DNA from: Lantana camara
Lineage: Eukaryota; Streptophyta; Magnoliopsida; Lamiales; Verbenaceae
Direction: 5' to 3'
Length of the DNA: 64,000 nucleotides
Assembly (NCBI GenBank): GCA_037501455.1
Contig: CM074862.1
Location: forward strand, 52,917,501 to 52,981,500
Below the pieces are notes generated by a model, which worked only from the letters and a program-made list of their open reading frames with translations, made no database searches and was not told the origin of the DNA. How positions within the stretch are numbered: the first letter of the stretch is position 1; every line of letters begins with the position of its first letter. Made by a program: the position numbers and the translations under genes. This document shows, in pieces, positions 47,630 to 59,708 of the stretch.

Positions 47630-49168
47630 TCCCCCTCATGCCATTTGAATCCTTGCTCATTTGTTGTGTTAACAACTCCCTTTCTTTCTCTCCCTCTCCC
47701 CCTCTTGCCGTCTCCCCCCTCCCCCCCTTTTGTTAGCTAGGTTAGTTGTTTTTATTTTATGTTATGTTTTTATGTTATGTTTTAGTTTAGTTTATGTTTT
47801 TATGTTATATTTTAGTTTAGTTTATGTTTAGGTTGGGTCTTAGGGTCTTCCCTAAGACATATAGGATTTTATTTTATGCATTTATTATATAGTTTTATGA
47901 TATGTTTCTTAGTAGTGAATTATGATTTAATTGTTTAGTATATGCTTTGAAATGTTATGAATTGCTTTAGTATATGGTATGATCATGTTATGGAGCTATT
48001 ATATGATGATAATTGATGCATGATTATGATATTTAATTTATGTTCAAGCATGTTATGCAATGGAATAGTAACCTATGATCAATTATATCATAACTTGTTA
48101 CATGTTACTATATGGTCTCAATTGATAAATATTACATGATTAATGGTCTTGATATGCTATGACTTATGTCTATGATATGTTATTACATTGTTACAATGTT
48201 ACATGACTCATATGTTATGACTTGAGCTTATGATATGATGTGGATTAATGGAATAGTGCCTTGATCACATGTTATACACTTTGATAGTGTCACATGTTAT
48301 AACCTAAGATAGAATAGTGTTTCATAACTTGATGTTATGCTTTAATTAGACCTCTTAACCATAGGTTATGCCTTTAACCTAGATCACACTTGCTTATAAT
48401 AACATGAACTTGAAACTATAGGTTATAATCGAGATCATAATTGAATTAGGGTGTATGTGTGCATGCCGTGTGTGTGTGAGTGTGTGAGTGTGTGTGCATA
48501 AGTGTGTGTTTAGTGTGTGGGTTTGACCCGACCCTTTGACCCGATAAGTGAATAGTAATCTAGAATAGTAACTGTGAATAGTACTTTTGAATAGTAAAAG
48601 TGAATTAAAACTTGTGCTTTCTTAATAGACATTTGCACTTAGGGTTTTCAAATCCGGGGTCTAAAATATCTTTTCAAAATGTGTTTTCTTTTGAGGACTT
48701 GTTTCATAACCTTAAGGTTTACGTTTAGGATTCATAATTTGATTAATTCCTAATCGATTATAGTAAGATCATAGTCCCACGTTAATGATAACTCACTTTA
48801 AGGATTCCTTTGTGTGTTATCCTTCTCTAATACCTTAAATGGTATTACTCTCTTGTCATTACATGTTCTGTACTTATTTTATATGTTTATGTGCATCGTG
48901 ATAGAAGTGTGTCTTAGCTCACCTTAGTACACACTTACAGGAGTTAAGGTTGAGTACTGGAATCCCCAGGGCACTGCATAATCTGTCCTACCTACTGTTA
49001 CTAATAGGTGAGGTTAAACTATTTCAACTGGAACCATGAATACTTAATGATTCAATCGTTTTGAAACTCTAAGCCTAGTGCTTTACATTCTTGTTTTGAA
49101 ATACCCTTTATAAGGGATGATTCTTCAAAGAACCTAGACCTATCCATATTCATTGATCAAGGGCACAT

Positions 49169-49287
49169 GTTTTCAAAGTACAGCATCAATGGTTCAATGT
49201 TTTCAAAGTAGTGCATCAATGGTTCAATGTTTTCAAAGTAATGCATCAATGGTTTATGTTTTCAAAGTATTGCATCAATGGTTCAAT
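49169..49287 (+). repeat. 30-bp minisatellite in LTR O
   Basis: Four head-to-tail units of about 30 bases (GTTTTCAAAGTA, two variable bases, GCATCAATGGTTCAAT) start at 49169, 49199, 49229 and 49258. The third is one base short. Shorter CAATGGTTCA pieces follow to about 49370. Confidence 0.95.
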
Positions 49288-50491
49288 GGTTCAATACATA
49301 TGTTCAATGGTTCATACATTCGGATTTATTCTGGATGTCATCAATGGTGCAAGCAATCAATGGTTAATGGTATGGGCCCGGCGGTTATGTGTAGAGGTGA
49401 TGCTCGGGAGGTGAGCGCCAACGACATCACTAATACCGGCCGCCACACTAGGCGATTGATACCGACTTTAATCAGGGGGTTTGGTTAAGTCAGGACAATT
49501 GTCGGGAATGGACCGCAAATCTATTCCCAAATCAATGGTTAATGGTCACCTAGGGGTCGCTCCCCGAAGTGAAACTTGGTGGAGGATGGTGCATGTGTGT
49601 ATGTGTTAGGGTGTTGTTGATCTCGGTCCGACACCCTATTAATGGTCATGTTTTCTGGAGTAAGGATGGAGAAGCCTAGCTTGCGGGTATCAATGTTTTT
49701 ATAAAGTTGGTTCATATCTTGCAAAGTTGTTCCCTACCCTTATCCCGTTTTATGAAAATCATATGAACCAAATCATAGCATATGTGTGCGCGTGTGACAG
49801 CATTCATGAAAGTGTTTTGAAAACTCTCATTTCTTATAGCATTGCATCAAAGGGTTTTATCACTTGAACTTATTCTTAAGTTCTTCATTAAAGCTTTGCA
49901 TTAAAGGTTTTACCTTATGAACTTCACTTCAAACGTTTACTTTAAGTACTTTCTTTTAAAGATATCCCTCACTTAGTCACTTTGACTAACACCTCTACCT
50001 GTTTTCTGGCCTCATGGTTTCAGGTCTTGCAGCCGCAGTCTAGAGGTATCTTGAAGCTCTAGAGTGTTCATTTTGTTTGAGTCAGGACTTTACTTTATTA
50101 ATCTATTTTTTGTGTCCTGCATATGTTTATGGCTGCATTGATGCTTTACCTTATGCTTTTGTAATAATCCTTCTGCTACTTGGATACTACTGCAATTGCT
50201 ATCTTTTGCTCCCGTGACAATGTTCAATTGATACAGTAATGTTAATAGTCTCTTCTGCTTAACGATCAGTACTTGCTTGTTTATATGCCATCACGCACAT
50301 GTTTTGAAAAGTTTTTAAAATACTCTGATTTTCCGCTGCATAAGCCACATAGTTAAACACTATTTGTTAATCGTTAATGGATATGCCGTTCGCTGGGGTA
50401 TTTCTTGAGTGATGGCTCACACCATTACTTGAGGGGTGCTTCAGTGCGGGGGTTGGGCGCCGCTCTCTACCAGCAAAGTGGGGGCACTACA

Positions 50492-52942
50492 AAATACTAA
50501 TCGAACACGTATTTACATAATTATATATATATATATACATAAGCCACATGCGGGCTTAAAATACAATTAGGGTTGTAGGTCACTTAACTAAAAGGAAGAA
50601 AAACCTCACCTTGTCGACCACACCGAGCGAAACGAACTCAAAACACTCCTAAGAGACCACCTCTTCAACCACGGAACGAACCTAAGGACAAAACAAAGAC
50701 AAGAGTCAAACTTAGACTCGATATGAACCACTTAGCACTCAGCAAATGCATATGTATGCAATAATGCAATAAAATGCAATGAGATGTCATTTAGGTTCAC
50801 TCATGCCCTATTTAATCATATCAAGTCACAGTTCGCATGTTTCTCGTTAAATAAATTTATAAACTTCATATACTACTCCTAACATATTATATCATACGTT
50901 AGACATGCATGCATACAAGACAAGAGACAAGAAAATATCAAACGAAACACTTAAACGTTATATAGATCCATGCATGCACATAGGAGAACATATATAGCAT
51001 ATTAGACTAAATATTGCACATAAGAGCATCAAATTCACACATTAAATTCATAATAGAACATGTAATACATAATATTACACATTAATAATGCATGCATAAA
51101 AGAAGAGAAACGAGAAAACATCAAATGAATCAAAGAAAGATCATATTAGTTCATACATGCACGTATGAAGTTATATAGCGCATGTTAGGGCACGTATATC
51201 ACGTATAAAATCATCGAAGTCAAGTAATAAATTAATAACAGGGCATATAACTCATACTACAACAAGTAAGCCATGCATACACTTCATAAAATCTTAAGGA
51301 AACAACATGCAAGATAAACAACCACCTAAGGGATTCATGCATTCACATATAAACATATATGAAGCACGTAGGGCATTTATTTCACGTAAGAGCATCGAAT
51401 TCTCGAGATAAATTCATAATTAAACACTTAACATAAAATATAACGAATTACCTATGCATACTAGACAAGAAAGAAGCAAGAAAAACAAGGAAAACATGAA
51501 CGAAAGCGAAAACGAAACATAACAAAAACAACAGTTCGAGAGTAGGCCCAAAAGGGGTCGCGGTCGCGATCCCAAACCAGCTTCCGCGACCACCAGCTCC
51601 TCCAGTAACTTCAGCAGTTTCATCTCAAAACTACGCCAAAATGGGGTCACGGGCACGGCCCCAATCCTTCCTTTTCCGGTCGCGGTCGCGACTGCACTGT
51701 GCAATCATGGAAATCTACAAATTCCAGCCCTGTTTGTCTTCTTCAAGGCAACAAGCTCACAGCAGCAGCTTCAAGCAATAAATGGAAAGGAAAAGGCAAT
51801 GAAATACACACCAAGAAACAGCCAATCAAGCCATAGACGTGAAGGAAGCAAGATCAAAGGCAAGAATTCATATATTAACTTCATCTTCAAGATTCACATA
51901 TGTTTATCAAAGTTGGTCCGATTTTAAGCCAATTACCAAGGAATTTCAGATCATATTTACATGGAAGGATGTTAAGAGATCATATATCATTCATCAATTC
52001 AAATTATAAAGCAAGTTTGGCATGGATTCATCAAGAAAAAGCACAAAACCTAACTATTCACATATCTCACCCAAAACATGATCAAACATGGATGAAAATG
52101 GACCAAATCAGATTCAAAAGAAAGTCAAGGAGGTTTAGGTTCGAATTCTGGACATACCTTTCAAATTTGAAGAGAAATGGAGGTCGAACGAGCAAGAAAT
52201 GTCCATGAGTGAATAGTGACTGCCCTCTTTTCTTTTTCTTCCTTGGCTGCTGTGTTTTCTACTTCTTTTCTTCTTTTCCTGCTGCTGAACCGAGATGAGG
52301 GAGAGAGAGTGAGATAAAGGGTTAAAAGAGGAGAAAATGGGTTCAAAAACGGGTCGAATCGGATAAGAAACGGGTCGGATATAAGCAAAACGGGTGAGGG
52401 TCGCAAATCTGTCACAAGGGTCGCGTTCCGGGCGAAATACGGGGTATCAAACGGGATTAGAAAAATATGAGGCCGAATTCTCTAGCTTCCAATCTTTGTT
52501 ACGAGTCCGACGTCACTTCCGGAATTCGAATCCGAACTCCCGAGCCCAAGATACGCCTTCCAGAACCCAAGGTGCGCTAAATCAAATTAGGCCCTTAAGT
52601 CCCTAACAAATAAAACGGTTCGAAAAGCGTATCAAACCAACTTAAAAACATGCAACGAGCATAAAAACACATTCAAAACACGTAATATTCATACATATCA
52701 CATAGTCATGAAAGTTAGAAACGAAAACGGGTTTAAACGAATTAAAAACGAAGTAAAAAGGTAAAAACGTTCAAATAATTCAAATAAAGTTCAAATAAAA
52801 ATTCAACTATTAAATCATATAATTCAAGTATTTCACTTAAGGAATAAAATAAACACGTAAATCGCATAATTAAATTAATTTAAAAGCGCACTTAGCACTC
52901 TCGAACCGCTTACCTGTACAGCCGGACGAGTGGGATGTTACA
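50492..52942 (-). repeat. Gypsy L 3' LTR, minus strand, proximal part
   Basis: On the minus strand it starts at 52942 with TGTAACATCCCACTCGTCCGG, very like the start of D. Without O the LTR is about 3.65 kb. A candidate donor (GAAAG|GTATGT, minus) is at 52156-52157. No gene is seen. Confidence 0.9.
51554..51692. repeat. Palindrome cassette in LTR L
   Basis: GGGGTCGCGGTCGCGATCCC (about 51554-51573, imperfect), a worn unit GGGGTCACGGGCACGGCCCC (51644-51663), and GTCGCG/CGCGAC around GT (51679-51692). Another GTCGCG-like unit (TTCCGCGACCACC) is at about 51582. Confidence 0.8.
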
Positions 52943-53863
52943 AACTCCCCTCCTTCAAAAGGACCTGTCCTCAGGTCCGCAGTAAGACCTAGCACGGCTC
53001 TGGGGCGAATCCTACTCCAACTTCCTCTACACTATACCGATCGGTCTTCAAGTGGCTTCTCGGATTTTTAAATCCCGCCACAAGACTCGATTGAAGTCTT
53101 CACTCCAAGGACCTTCTCTGCCAAAGCACGAAACTCACGAACCCTTCTCGAACAACTGCACCGAGAGAGCATAGGTTAGCTCACTTAAAACGAGCACCCC
53201 CTGAAGTCTCTCAAAATCTCCTTAGAGTAGCAAACCGGACACGAAGTCCTTAGTTATCTGCTCCCACTTCCAAATAGAATTCAGAAGTAGTTAGAGAATC
53301 CAGTCGGTTCTTGATGCTCGATCTTCAACCGATGGCACGTTAGACGTTGTTACACAAAGTTTACAACATTCTTTCTCGTGTTACTACGTCAAACCGACTC
53401 TTCAAGTCCTCGAACAAAACTAAACCAAGAGTGGGATATTCTTGTGACCTTGCACTCTCGAGGGGTAGGCCACATTTTCTTGCTAGAACCCACAACCAAA
53501 GACTTCCTTAATGCCTCGATTGTAAACGCTGTAGCCTTGAGTACCCTTAGTTAGGCTAAAGCCGATACCAAAGGCAACTCACTTCAACCGCCTCATCTCA
53601 CACAAAATCGTGCCTCTTCTATGTCTTTCATGTCACGGGATAGTCGTCTCTAACAAGACGAATCCCCTGTAGAATCCCGATAACACTAGAGACTTAAACT
53701 TTGAGACAATTCTCGGTTCTTCTACCAGATTATTTAGTCGACAATACCCTTGCAGAAAGCACACTCGGAACACCAACGAAACTCTGAAGAAACGCGAAGA
53801 CACCACTCCTCGAAGCTAGCAAAAAGGATATTCTTCTCCCACGGTTAACCCCTGTAGCTCACG
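52943..53863 (-). pseudogene. 3' internal remnant of gypsy L with polypurine tract
   Basis: Directly before the LTR start on the minus strand is the polypurine tract GGAGGGGAGTT (52943-52953), so L's LTR is a 3' LTR. At 53228-53273 (minus) the sequence matches the integrase stretch that reads [14 protein letters not shown] in the intact element A, but with a stop. The rest is too decayed or deleted to read, and the chromodomain is not recognisable. The CACTA element M interrupts it at 53864. Confidence 0.7.
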
Positions 53864-54120
53864 CACTACTAGAAAAATAGCCTGTTATGACGCTCTAATA
53901 TGACATTTTTTAAAAGGTGTCATAATAGACCGTCTATTGTGACGCTTTTTGTAAATCCGTTAAATTAGATCTAATTTATTTTATTATTAAATTATTTATT
54001 AACTAAATTAATAATAATGAGATATTTTTCTGCAAAGCGTCATAATATAATAGATCTATCGTGACACTTTAATATATAAGCGTCTCTATACGGTATATAT
54101 TTATAAAATATTATTTTTTT
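53864..54120. repeat. Left terminal and subterminal repeats of CACTA M
   Basis: The terminal CACTACTAGAAAAA is typical of plant CACTA elements. Short direct and inverted units of the type TGACGC and GTCATAATA recur; in this family subterminal repeats bind the element-encoded TnpA-like protein. Confidence 0.85.
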
Positions 54121-54168
54121 TTTTAATTTTATTAGAAGAATTTGGCTCTTGGGCAGGAATTTTGGCGG

Positions 54169-54172
<4 letters not shown>

Positions 54173-54205
<33 letters not shown>

Positions 54206-54208
54206 GGG
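54173..54208. repeat. A30 tract followed by G6
   Basis: A run of about 30 A, then six G. A T-run precedes it near 54112. It is low-complexity sequence, possibly a slippage tract. Confidence 0.9.
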
Positions 54209-54299
54209 AACATCAAACACCAAAATTTAAAGCATCGGGAAGCCCTACTCAAACAAAGGAAAAAGGCGAGAGACATTGAACACCAAAATTGAAGAAACC

Positions 54300-56410
54300 C
54301 TACCCAATGAAATTCAAAGAAATCGAGAAAGCATGGGAGGTTCTACCGCTCCAGAGCTAGCCGCGGCGCCGCTGCTCTCCTTGTGACATTGCCGGCGCAG
54401 AAGGCTATAAAATCTCGCATTGTATCCGTCATCTCGCTTATTCTCCAGCCTTCACTCTTTATCGTACCATTTACCGGTTTTCAGCTAACGGGTATGCATA
54501 AATTTATTTTATTATCTTTTTCATCGAAGTAATTGTCGATTTGTTATAAATTTTGGCCTTCGATTTTGGTTGGAGATTCTTTTCCCTTAAAGTTTATGTG
54601 TTAGTGCTAGATATATACTGGACAAATGAGCATCGCCTGATGTGTTCTGGGGAGATCTGCATTGCGTCTGAGAGGGATCGCTATGAAAAATCGGTAATTA
54701 TTCCGTGGCTTTGAAATGTTGTTTCTGTCAGGCATTTGTCTTATATATTGATGTTTTTGTTACATGGAGGATGATGAAAGTTGGTATCTATTTGAGAAGA
54801 AATTACTGTCATATGCTACAACGGTTTATGTTATAGTATGAAATTATGCTTGCCTTTTCCAACTTGAAAGTGATCTGAAAACTGTACTTTTCTTTAATCA
54901 TTGTTTGTTATTTTGACATATGGGTTCGTATGTTTTCAGGCATTGGATATATTGTATGAATTTTGCGAAGAATGTGTGAATTATCTTAGGAGCCCATTTA
55001 TTTATATAGACAGTTGAAAGATTACAATGTTATGCAAAAAAAATTGTGGGATTTGCTTAAAAACGTTTGAACAAGAGGATAAGAAAACGTGATGGTCGAT
55101 TCAAATAATTCATGTATTTATATGCAAATAAAACTGTATCTTTCAGCTGTTTTTTCCAATATTCTGACACTTAAATGTTCTGGAAAGCATTCTTATGGGT
55201 AATGTTGATTGTTTAAAACCTTTTACTCTGAACTGAGAGGGATTGGGCCATAAAGATCTATGAAAAACTGCCCCATGTGTTTAATGAGTTAAAACAGAAG
55301 TTAATAACTATGATTTGCTTTAAGTGTATGCCAGAGGTTAGTTCATGAGGTAACATATTTCACCTATGTACTTGTGCCTCTATAATAACACAAGTCATCT
55401 TTAGTTGTGTATGGGATCATTAAAACTAATCCATAAACCTTACCATATTCAGAGAGCTTACCAAATTAAAGTTCAGAAGCTTACCAAATTAAAGTAACAA
55501 CAATTGCTTTGGCTTTGTTGCTCTTGACGAGGCATGATGAATTGGGTAATGTCAATGTTCAATGCCTCTTGTCAAAGTTGGTTTATATTATTCATATGAT
55601 TTTGCATTTATTGCACCTTCCCAAAAACTCACTCCTTTTTATATATTATATAGTCTGAGGCAGGGATAACTACCGGCTCCCTAGCTAAGCTATCTCCAGT
55701 TCAATGGACAATTATACCACTTCCTGCAAAAGTATTTTTTGTTATATTCATCTTTCAATTTAGACTTTACTTTTGTCTATATTCTTATAAATTTTCTGGG
55801 CAAAACAGATTCTGGTTCTTTTGTCTCTATTTAATATAGATTCTGGTCTATATTCTTAAATCAGTTTTGTCAAATTTCCATCAAATAATCATTACCAAGT
55901 TTAGGAAAGATTTTGTGTTTAGCAATAAGGAAAAGAAGACTAATTTTCTTTTATGTACTAAATATCTGTAATTCTTGTCTGCGCTTTTTCTTTTGGAGGA
56001 GAATGCAGGTGGAATGATTGTTCTGTACTATAATACTTGAATAATGGTATTAAAGATTTCTCCTTTTTCTTTGCGATTACATAATATTATGGCATGATTA
56101 CATTTCTGCAGAAAAGGAAAAGCTCTACTGAAAGGCCAGAGAAACTTCTCCCTCTACAACAACAAAAACAGCTCTTTTGCCTCTTGTTTGAGGTACCAAA
56201 ACACGAAAAAGAGGAGATTTTTATGAAGTAAAGCCTCTTTTATTCTATTTTACAAAACAAAATTCTAATCTTTCAACTTTCAAGACTGCATTTTGCGCTG
56301 AAACATTTTGATGTCTAAACCTCAAGAGCATGATTATATAGGCTTACAACTTACAAGAGCCTCTACCGATGGAGAAAAACTCTGAAAATGACAGAGAAAA
56401 TATGTTGAAT
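54300..56410 (+). other. Non-coding or intron-like part of CACTA M
   Basis: A short GC-rich reading frame begins at 54333 (MGGSTAPELAAAPLLSL, then a stop). Leader-like sequence follows to about 54490. Near 54615-54695 there is an exon-like stretch ending before GTAATT, and near 56112-56200 another ending in a stop. The rest is AT-rich and intron-like. I recognise no protein here; these pieces may be captured exons or parts of the TnpA-like gene. Confidence 0.4.
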
Positions 56411-56416
56411 ATTAAT

Positions 56417-56650
56417 GAACTGAGCTTAGGCTTGATTTGCCTGGCTCAGAGAGTCCAGCAAGAAATGTGGTTTCTCTTTTCGGTAAAGATTTGAAGGATG
56501 AAGACATTAATGGGCTCTCTCAGAGCTCTGTGAAGAATTCTGCTTCAGGGGAAAAAAGGGGGTTTTCAGATGCCATTGTTCGTTCTAGCGAGTGGGGTTT
56601 GTCCAAGGCTGGTGGAGCTGAGGTTAATTTGGTAAAGGGTAACAACAATT
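56417..56650 (+). pseudogene. Captured Aux/IAA-like first exon
   Basis: The sequence encodes an Aux/IAA N-terminal region: domain I as ELSLGL then DLPGSESPARNV, and further on GEKRGFSDAIVRSSEW, ending AEVNLVKG near a candidate donor (TTG|GTAAAG). Aux/IAA proteins are nuclear repressors of auxin response. Domain I (LxLxL and LPG) recruits TOPLESS co-repressors, and the KR before GFSDAI is part of a nuclear localisation signal. One base is missing between LGL and DLPG (about 56432-56434), so the frame shifts inside domain I. No domain II degron (GWPPV), III or IV is found downstream. It is therefore a host gene fragment carried by the transposon rather than a working gene. Alternatively it could be a host gene disrupted by CACTA ends, but the missing exons argue against that. 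Confidence 0.75.
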
Positions 56651-57245
56651 TGCAATCTTGCTTGCCTCAGATTTGCAATCTTACGATAATTTTCTGTTTC
56701 TTGAGTTGTTCGAGTAAAACACTTGCATGAATGACTTTAATAGTTGAAAATATCATTTTTATTCAAATTTTCTTGCATGGATATAAGTTATCTTGGCGTT
56801 AGACCATCGAGTATAAGTGTGATCCATCGATTATAAGTCATTTATGACATTTATTCAAACGCTTGAGATATAAGATTATAAGTCATTTATGACATTTCTC
56901 AGTTTTGTCAAGTATAGGGTTTCAAATATACTTGTTCCTACGTATGACATGAAGCCTATTTCGTTCTTTATTTCTGTATGAAGCCCTAAATCAAAACCAG
57001 CTTGATCACACTTATCAACATTGTCAAGACAAATAAGTTGATTCCAAATTATCTTAATTGACCTATCTGTTGATATGTGTTTACTAGAATAACCGGCTAT
57101 TCTCACAAGCCTGATCATAAATGACTACATCATCTGAAAACGTGAATCTTTACCACTGATTTGTGCATTAAAATATATTAATTCGATCGTATTATAATTG
57201 ACTTTTTGCCTGATCTATGATGTCATATTGCAAATTTTCTTGCAG

Positions 57246-57520
57246 TTTGGTTGCTGCGGAGTACTGATTGGACTTTGGAGATGGCTTATGCTGTTGTGGT
57301 TTCTCTTAAGCGTACTCTGTCACGCTTTCTAGATTCTTCTCTAATTGTAACCGATCCCACCCATTCCAAAATCATTATTTATTCCTTAGAAGATCTTGTT
57401 CTAATATTGGACAACATCAATAGGATGAACGTTTTGGCTGGAGAAATCACAAAGGTAGCAAGGAAATTACAAGATACACTTGAATCACTTGGACACGGAA
57501 AAGTTAATTTAGTGGGCTAA
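57246..57520 (+). CDS. Unknown exon-like reading frame in CACTA M
   Basis: A candidate splice acceptor (TTTCTTGCAG, ending at 57245) opens a frame of about 91 codons ending at TAA (57518-57520). It reads WLLRSTDWTLEMAYAVVVSL at the start and later NINRMNVLAGEITKVARKLQ. The composition looks like a real, mostly helical protein. I do not recognise the family. It could be another captured host exon or an N-terminal exon of the TnpA-like gene; codons after the stop look non-coding. Confidence 0.4.
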
Positions 57521-59453
57521 TGCAGGTAATATCTTATTTATAAGAAGTTTTATTTTATATCATACTATTGAGTTCTCTTTAGTACATGTGTTGTAGGCTC
57601 ATTTTTTGAACCAATCAATTTTTCTTAAGATACTGGAATTTGGGATTGGTACATCAAATATTGCCTTGACAATGGTTGAAGAGCTTCTTGAGTGATTGAC
57701 GTAAGCCACCTGGCCAGCTTAATTCATTTCTGCAGCTACAAGTTGATCTAGTTTTCTAAATTTATATAGCTATCCTAATGACTTATTCTTTCCTATCTTA
57801 AATTTATAGATTCTGTTATTTCACCTTAGAACGTGAGCCATAGTTGTGATTCCTTAATAATAATGGTCCTTGTTTTATTTTGAAAGCTTGGGTGCGTTTT
57901 ATATAAATGATTAACGTGAGTATTTCAGTTAATGCGATCTTCATACATTGGTCCTATGACTTGAACTTTTATATGTTTGGCATAAAATGTTCTCCAAGAT
58001 AGCTAGAAAATATTTAATCCTAACAGAAATAATGTTTTTAAATTGGTGTCTGTGTCTATGTTATTGTTTCCTTATTTTGAATCCATTTCATATGTAGTTC
58101 AATGAAATGTGGCATATCTCATTAATGGACAATATCCAACTGCTGAGTACTGACCTGCAGTTTAGATATAAAAAACAAAGGTTGAATTTTGACATCCTAA
58201 CCTACGGATGCTACGAGATATCATTGTGTTTGGTTTCCAGATTTATGTCCATATTCAAGATTCTAAATAGTCTGAATGCTTATTTGTATACTGGACTCTT
58301 TTATTATTCTTTCGTCCTTTAAGTTATCAATCGTGAACGAAAATAATGTCTTTTTGTTTAGTGCAGAAGTGCTTTTTTTTCCTTTAAACCAACTTTGCAA
58401 ACACTGCCTTATTTTCAGTTCTCGATGATTATGCAGGAGACCCGGGTTTAGAGAAAGATGTTTTAGTAATTCTGGAGCAGGTGTTACTCATTGCTTTGAA
58501 GAATTAACCAAGTACACCAGGAAAGGGAAGCCTTCGTGTGTATTCAAACTTTCTCTGGTAAGCAACTATATTTATCTATTGTTGGGAACATTTGTAGAGG
58601 TAGACACTTGAGTCAATACGGGTAATTTAAGCTGGCAGTGATTGAGATGGATGTTACATACATTTGTTCCTGATCACATATATTATCAAGAATTGTGATG
58701 AAGTTAGTGTCTGTGGTATTTACATACTATCAGTATTTGTTAGACTTAGAGATTCTAAACTTATTTTGGTCTTTTCGTTGCATTCTTAAACAAGTTTTAA
58801 TTCTTGTTTCTGATCAAGCTCCAAATCTGAAGTTGTTGCATGGCCAAAAAATATGGTAATGATAATTCATTAGCTCTAAGAAATTTTCTTTCGTGCCTAT
58901 TTAATATTGACTAAACAGGACATGAAGAACTTTTGATTGAATCGCTGATTTGACGGTATTGAAGCATGGAAACATGAGTGTTTATGTGTTAAATATGTTT
59001 AGGAATATTGTAGGCAAAGTTGTGTCATGAGTTTTGATGTTTTTGGATGAGTTGAATGCATAAACAGAACTGTGACAGCATGCATGCAGACACTTTAGAC
59101 GTACATTCCGCACTCATACGTTCTCGGTTTTAAAAACTATTTTAACTGGGTATTACTAGTATATTAAGGTTTAGGCCTATTAAATTTTATGCTAATCTGA
59201 GTCCATTTGATACCCGAGAAAAATTTAAAACATCACAGCAGTCCTTTGTTTACTAGTTTGGAATAATGGCTTCAGAAATGTTGCTAAATGTATGAATTTC
59301 TCAAAACTTTTTTACAGGAGTACTTATGAATTATTAATGTTTAGTTAGTGGTATTTCGGTTGCATTCTTTTAAATCAGAAATTTTTTCTTGTGGTTGATT
59401 GTCAAGACAGTTTTGCTATTAATTTTATTTATTGGTCTCTCTAAATTATGTAG
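57521..59453 (+). other. Intron-like part of CACTA M with a partial duplication
   Basis: AT-rich, with no supported gene. At about 58835-58925 there is a diverged copy of the end of the TNP exon and its downstream flank (EVVAWPKNM, then GTAATG and TTTAATATTGACTA), matching 59660-59755. Confidence 0.6.
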
Positions 59454-59708
59454 GTTGGATCAAAAGTGTTATTAAAAAGTATGTTTGATCCATCTAAAAC
59501 CGTGGTGATTGGTTGTCTTCAAAATTTAGATCCATCAAAAAGAGTTGGGCAAGTATTGTTGGGAAATAATTGGTTTGAGGTGGTCATCAATTTTGCAGTG
59601 GAAGTTGAAGAAGATTTAGTTCGACCCACATCACATTTTAAAAAAATTGGAGATGCAATTGGGGAGGTGGTTGCATGGCCAAAAAATTTGGTAAGGATCA
59701 TTCATTAG
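59454..59708 (+). CDS. TNP1/En-Spm-type C-terminal exon of CACTA M
   Basis: After a candidate acceptor (TTATGTAG, ending at 59453) the frame reads VGSKVLLKSMFDPSKTVVIG, continuing with LDPSKRVGQVLLGNNWFEVV, EDLVRPTSHFKKIGDAIGEV and VAWPKNLV. This pattern (KV.L.S..., LDP...VG...LG..W.EV.., L.RP, IGDAIG..VAWP.NL) is the C-terminal domain of the plant TNP1/En-Spm-like transposon protein family, as I know it. The donor G|GTAAGG at 59690 suggests the coding exon may end there rather than at the TAG at 59706-59708. It supports M being a CACTA element that once had a TnpA-like gene. No full-length protein can be assembled from the window. Confidence 0.8.
   Translation, partial: VGSKVLLKSMFDPSKTVVIGCLQNLDPSKRVGQVLLGNNWFEVVINFAVEVEEDLVRPTSHFKKIGDAIGEVVAWPKNLVRIIH

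Larger units (their letters stand above)
46541..50491 (+). mobile_element. Gypsy-type solo LTR O (3951 bp)
   Basis: It starts TGTAACAGCCC and ends GGGGGCACTACA, flanked by the TSD aaata (46536-46540, 50492-50496). Its sequence is a separate family from the other long LTRs, although the end has a similar GTGCGGGGG box near 50436. It has a TATA box (47622-47629), a C11-like run near 47497, a CT-rich leader (about 47680-47730), a GT-rich tract (48461-48535) and a 30-bp tandem repeat (49169-49287). No gene is seen. The assignment to gypsy rests on the termini and TSD length only. Confidence 0.8.

Noticed and set aside
49169..49287. Protein with repeats (frame reading FQSxASMVQC)
   Set aside because: The peptide repeat is just the 30-bp tandem repeat translated. 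There is no start context or homologue, and it lies inside a solo LTR.
51420..51704. Minus-strand 94-codon frame over the L cassette
   Set aside because: It lies within an LTR and is not kept in the other LTR copies. It is better explained by the palindrome cassette.
54040..54276. Minus-strand frame with a poly-Phe run
   Set aside because: The Phe run is the A30 tract read backwards. It is low-complexity sequence in the CACTA subterminal region.
58107..58322. 71-codon frame in the CACTA element
   Set aside because: No recognisable domain, AT-rich, and no splice signals fitting the frame. Likely a chance frame in intron-like DNA.
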